Source: Bathynomus jamesi (lineage: Eukaryota > Arthropoda > Malacostraca > Isopoda > Cirolanidae). From it: a DNA stretch of 64,000 nt. Under the pieces are notes generated by a model, which saw only the letters and a program-made list of their open reading frames with translations, ran no database searches and had not been told where the DNA came from. The stretch lies in NCBI GenBank assembly GCA_023014485.1, contig JAJOZX010007474.1, positions 62,001 to 126,000 of the forward strand, read 5' to 3'. Shown piece by piece: positions 62,434 through 64,000 of this stretch. The stretch's first letter is position 1. Each line of letters starts with the position of its first letter. Both the position numbers and the translations under genes were made by a program.

Positions 62434-63984
62434 GTGAGTGAGATGAGAAAATGCACTGTGAACAGTTGTCAAGTTATGCAGCAGGATCCCATATTGAGGC
62501 TTGAGGACATTAGCAGTCTGAAAAGGTTGTTAAGAGTGACAGCATGGGTATATAGATTTACAAACAACATTAAGGGAGAAACAAGAAGGGAAGGAATTCT
62601 GAACAGTAAGGAGATTCAGCAAGCCAGGCAATACTGGGTGGTATATGTGCAGAAGGAAAAATTTGGTGAAGAGAGGGAATTGCTCACCAGCCATCCATTA
62701 CAGGTTCTACCAACACATTTGCTCTCAAGGGTTTGGATGTGTTTTTGGATCAGGATTTATTGAGAGTAGGAGGTAGACTACAGTTTTCTGGGCTTCCAGA
62801 GGAGAAAAGACATCCAATTTTGCTACCTTCTGGGGGGCACTTTGTGGAACTTTTGATCCTGGATACTCATCATAAGTTGTTACATGCTGGAGTTAGAGAA
62901 GTGATAATAGAGATCAGACAACAGTTTTGGATTCCCAAAATTAGACAAGTAGTAAAAAAGGTCTTGCATAAATGTGTGGTTTGCAAGCGTTGGAGTGCAA
63001 AGCCTTATTATGAAAAGGTGGCTCCACTTCCAAGAGAACGGTGTGTCTATACTGCCCATTTGATGTAGTGGGAGTAGACTTGCAGGTCCAGTCTATGTGT
63101 ATGAGGAAAGGGAGTCTAACAAAGGTTATATATGTCTTTTCAATGTGCTACCACCAGAGCAATCCATTTGGAGTTGGTAAGCAACTTAAGTAGTGATGTA
63201 TTTCTTTTGGCCTTTAAAAGGTTTGTGAACAGAAGGGGTTTCCCAAATAAAATCATATCGGATAATGCAAAAACCTTCAAAAAGGCTGCAAAGGAACTCC
63301 AAGAAGTTTGGTCCTTGCTAAAAGAGGAAGGATTCCAATCCTACTTTTCACACCAAGGGGTACAGTGGGAGTTTATTGTTGAGAGAGCACCATGGGGGGA
63401 GGATTTTGGGAAAGGCTAGTGAGAAGTGTAAAGTGTCCATTAAAGAAACTTTTAGCTAATGCTCATTTGAGCAAAGAAGAATTCTGCACTGTTTTGTGAA
63501 GTAGAAGCAATGGTGAACAGTAGGCCTATCACTTTTGTTTAACAGGATGCAGAGCCATTGACACCAAATCATTTTCTTTGTGGTAAACGATTAACATCAA
63601 GCCCCAGTTGCCAGAAGACTTACAGCCTATCCAGAGCACTCAAGGAGAGTTAACAGAGTTCAGTACCGAAGAGCTACAAGATCAGTTATGGAAGAGGTGG
63701 CAGATGGAATACTTGCCAGAACTCAATTATTACCCATCAGGCAATGTAAAGGGCTCCAATGCAAATTGTATCAAGGTGGGATAAGTGGTAATGATTGGGG
63801 ATGAAGACCAAGGCAATGCTGGAAGCTTGGCATAATTGAAGAGGTCCGGTGCTAGTGTCTCCGAGCAACTGATACAATGAATTGTTTGTTGGCAAAGACA
63901 ATTTAGTTAGGTCTGCACTGGTAAAGATTCCAGGAGGGAAATTAAAGAGACCTATACAAAAACTTTATGCTCTTCGGTGGGGAG
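62434..63984 (+). pseudogene. BEL/Pao integrase and C-terminal region
   Basis: A linker with 'RLEDISSLKRLLRVTAWVYR' is followed by a frame change near 62740 to 'DLLRVGGRLQFSGLPEEKRH'. The zinc finger region has 'HHKLLHAGVREVIIEIRQQF' and 'CVVCKRWSAKP'. The core has 'DVVGVDL' (about 63062-63085), 'CATTRAIHLELVSNLSSDVF' and 'PNKIISDNAKTF' (second Asp). 'EDFGKGW'-like remains then precede 'LVRSVKCPLKKLLANAHLSK' and 'EVEAMVNSRPITFV'. A DUF5641-like tail around 'YLPELNYYPSGNVKGSN' lies near 63705-63760. Multiple shifts. Ends at the purine tract before the 3' LTR. Confidence 0.85.
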
Positions 63985-64000
63985 TGTTAGAAAATCTAGA
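63985..64000 (+). repeat. Start of the 3' LTR of the BEL/Pao element
   Basis: TGTTAGAAAATCTAGA equals the first 16 bases of the 5' LTR and is preceded by GGTGGGGAG, a short polypurine tract. The rest is beyond the window. Confidence 0.9.

Larger units (their letters stand above)
57589..64000 (+). mobile_element. BEL/Pao LTR retrotransposon (3' LTR cut by window end)
   Basis: 5' LTR 57589-58167, primer-binding site, leader, gag, pol (protease, RT, RNase H, integrase), and the first 16 bases of the 3' LTR (63985-64000), identical to the start of the 5' LTR. Pol order and motifs are those of BEL/Pao. Coding is broken by several stops and shifts. Confidence 0.92.

Overview
This is a eukaryotic window made almost entirely of transposable elements inserted into one another. 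I see no convincing host gene with an intact coding region. The best guess for the source is an arthropod, most likely a crustacean. The evidence is the mix of CR1-like non-LTR retrotransposons, Tc1/mariner, hAT, Ty3-like and BEL/Pao elements, the many TC, TA and CA microsatellites, and an orphan protein family I recognise from arthropod genome annotations. The exact taxon is inference.

Layout. 1-4.0 kb: Harbinger-type remnant, trinucleotide repeat, two hAT elements with 8-bp target duplications, unassigned AT-rich DNA. 4.0-17.3 kb: a very large inverted repeat (arms about 6.29-9.05 and 11.87-14.09 kb) flanked outside by oppositely oriented CR1-like copies. Each arm carries a broken copy of the orphan zinc-finger-like gene, and the loop holds a non-LTR fragment and a 5S-rRNA-like sequence split by two nested hAT elements. 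17.3-25.3 kb: non-LTR fragments, a hAT deletion derivative, a TA-flanked MITE, and a GG-ended element with an 8-bp duplication. 25.3-31 kb: a non-LTR fragment and the longest orphan-family gene, each interrupted by a copy of a second GG-ended element family. 31-49.4 kb: a minus-strand CR1-like element hit by an unassigned TIR element and by a third copy of the GG-ended family. That copy was itself hit by an unusual Ty3-like LTR retrotransposon (33.06-44.93 kb, with a CR1-like element inside its gag) and by a GC-rich hAT-like element (45.0-48.1 kb). 50.3-55.6 kb: a hAT element containing a plus-strand CR1-like copy with three further insertions, one of them a 2 x 175-bp near-perfect palindrome. 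55.6-64 kb: non-LTR fragments, a small MITE, and a nearly complete BEL/Pao element whose 3' LTR begins 16 bases before the window end.

The most interesting object is the Ty3-like element. Its pol reads protease, RT, RNase H, OTU-like domain, a second retropepsin-like domain, then integrase. It starts exactly at a tRNA-Lys-type primer-binding site with no 5' LTR, yet it has a complete 3' LTR and matching 5-bp flanks. Other notable items are two families of GG-ended transposons with 8-bp target duplications, the orphan gene family, the palindrome with a hammerhead-like motif, and 5S-like repeats. Single-base frameshifts are common; some may be uncorrected sequencing errors rather than decay.
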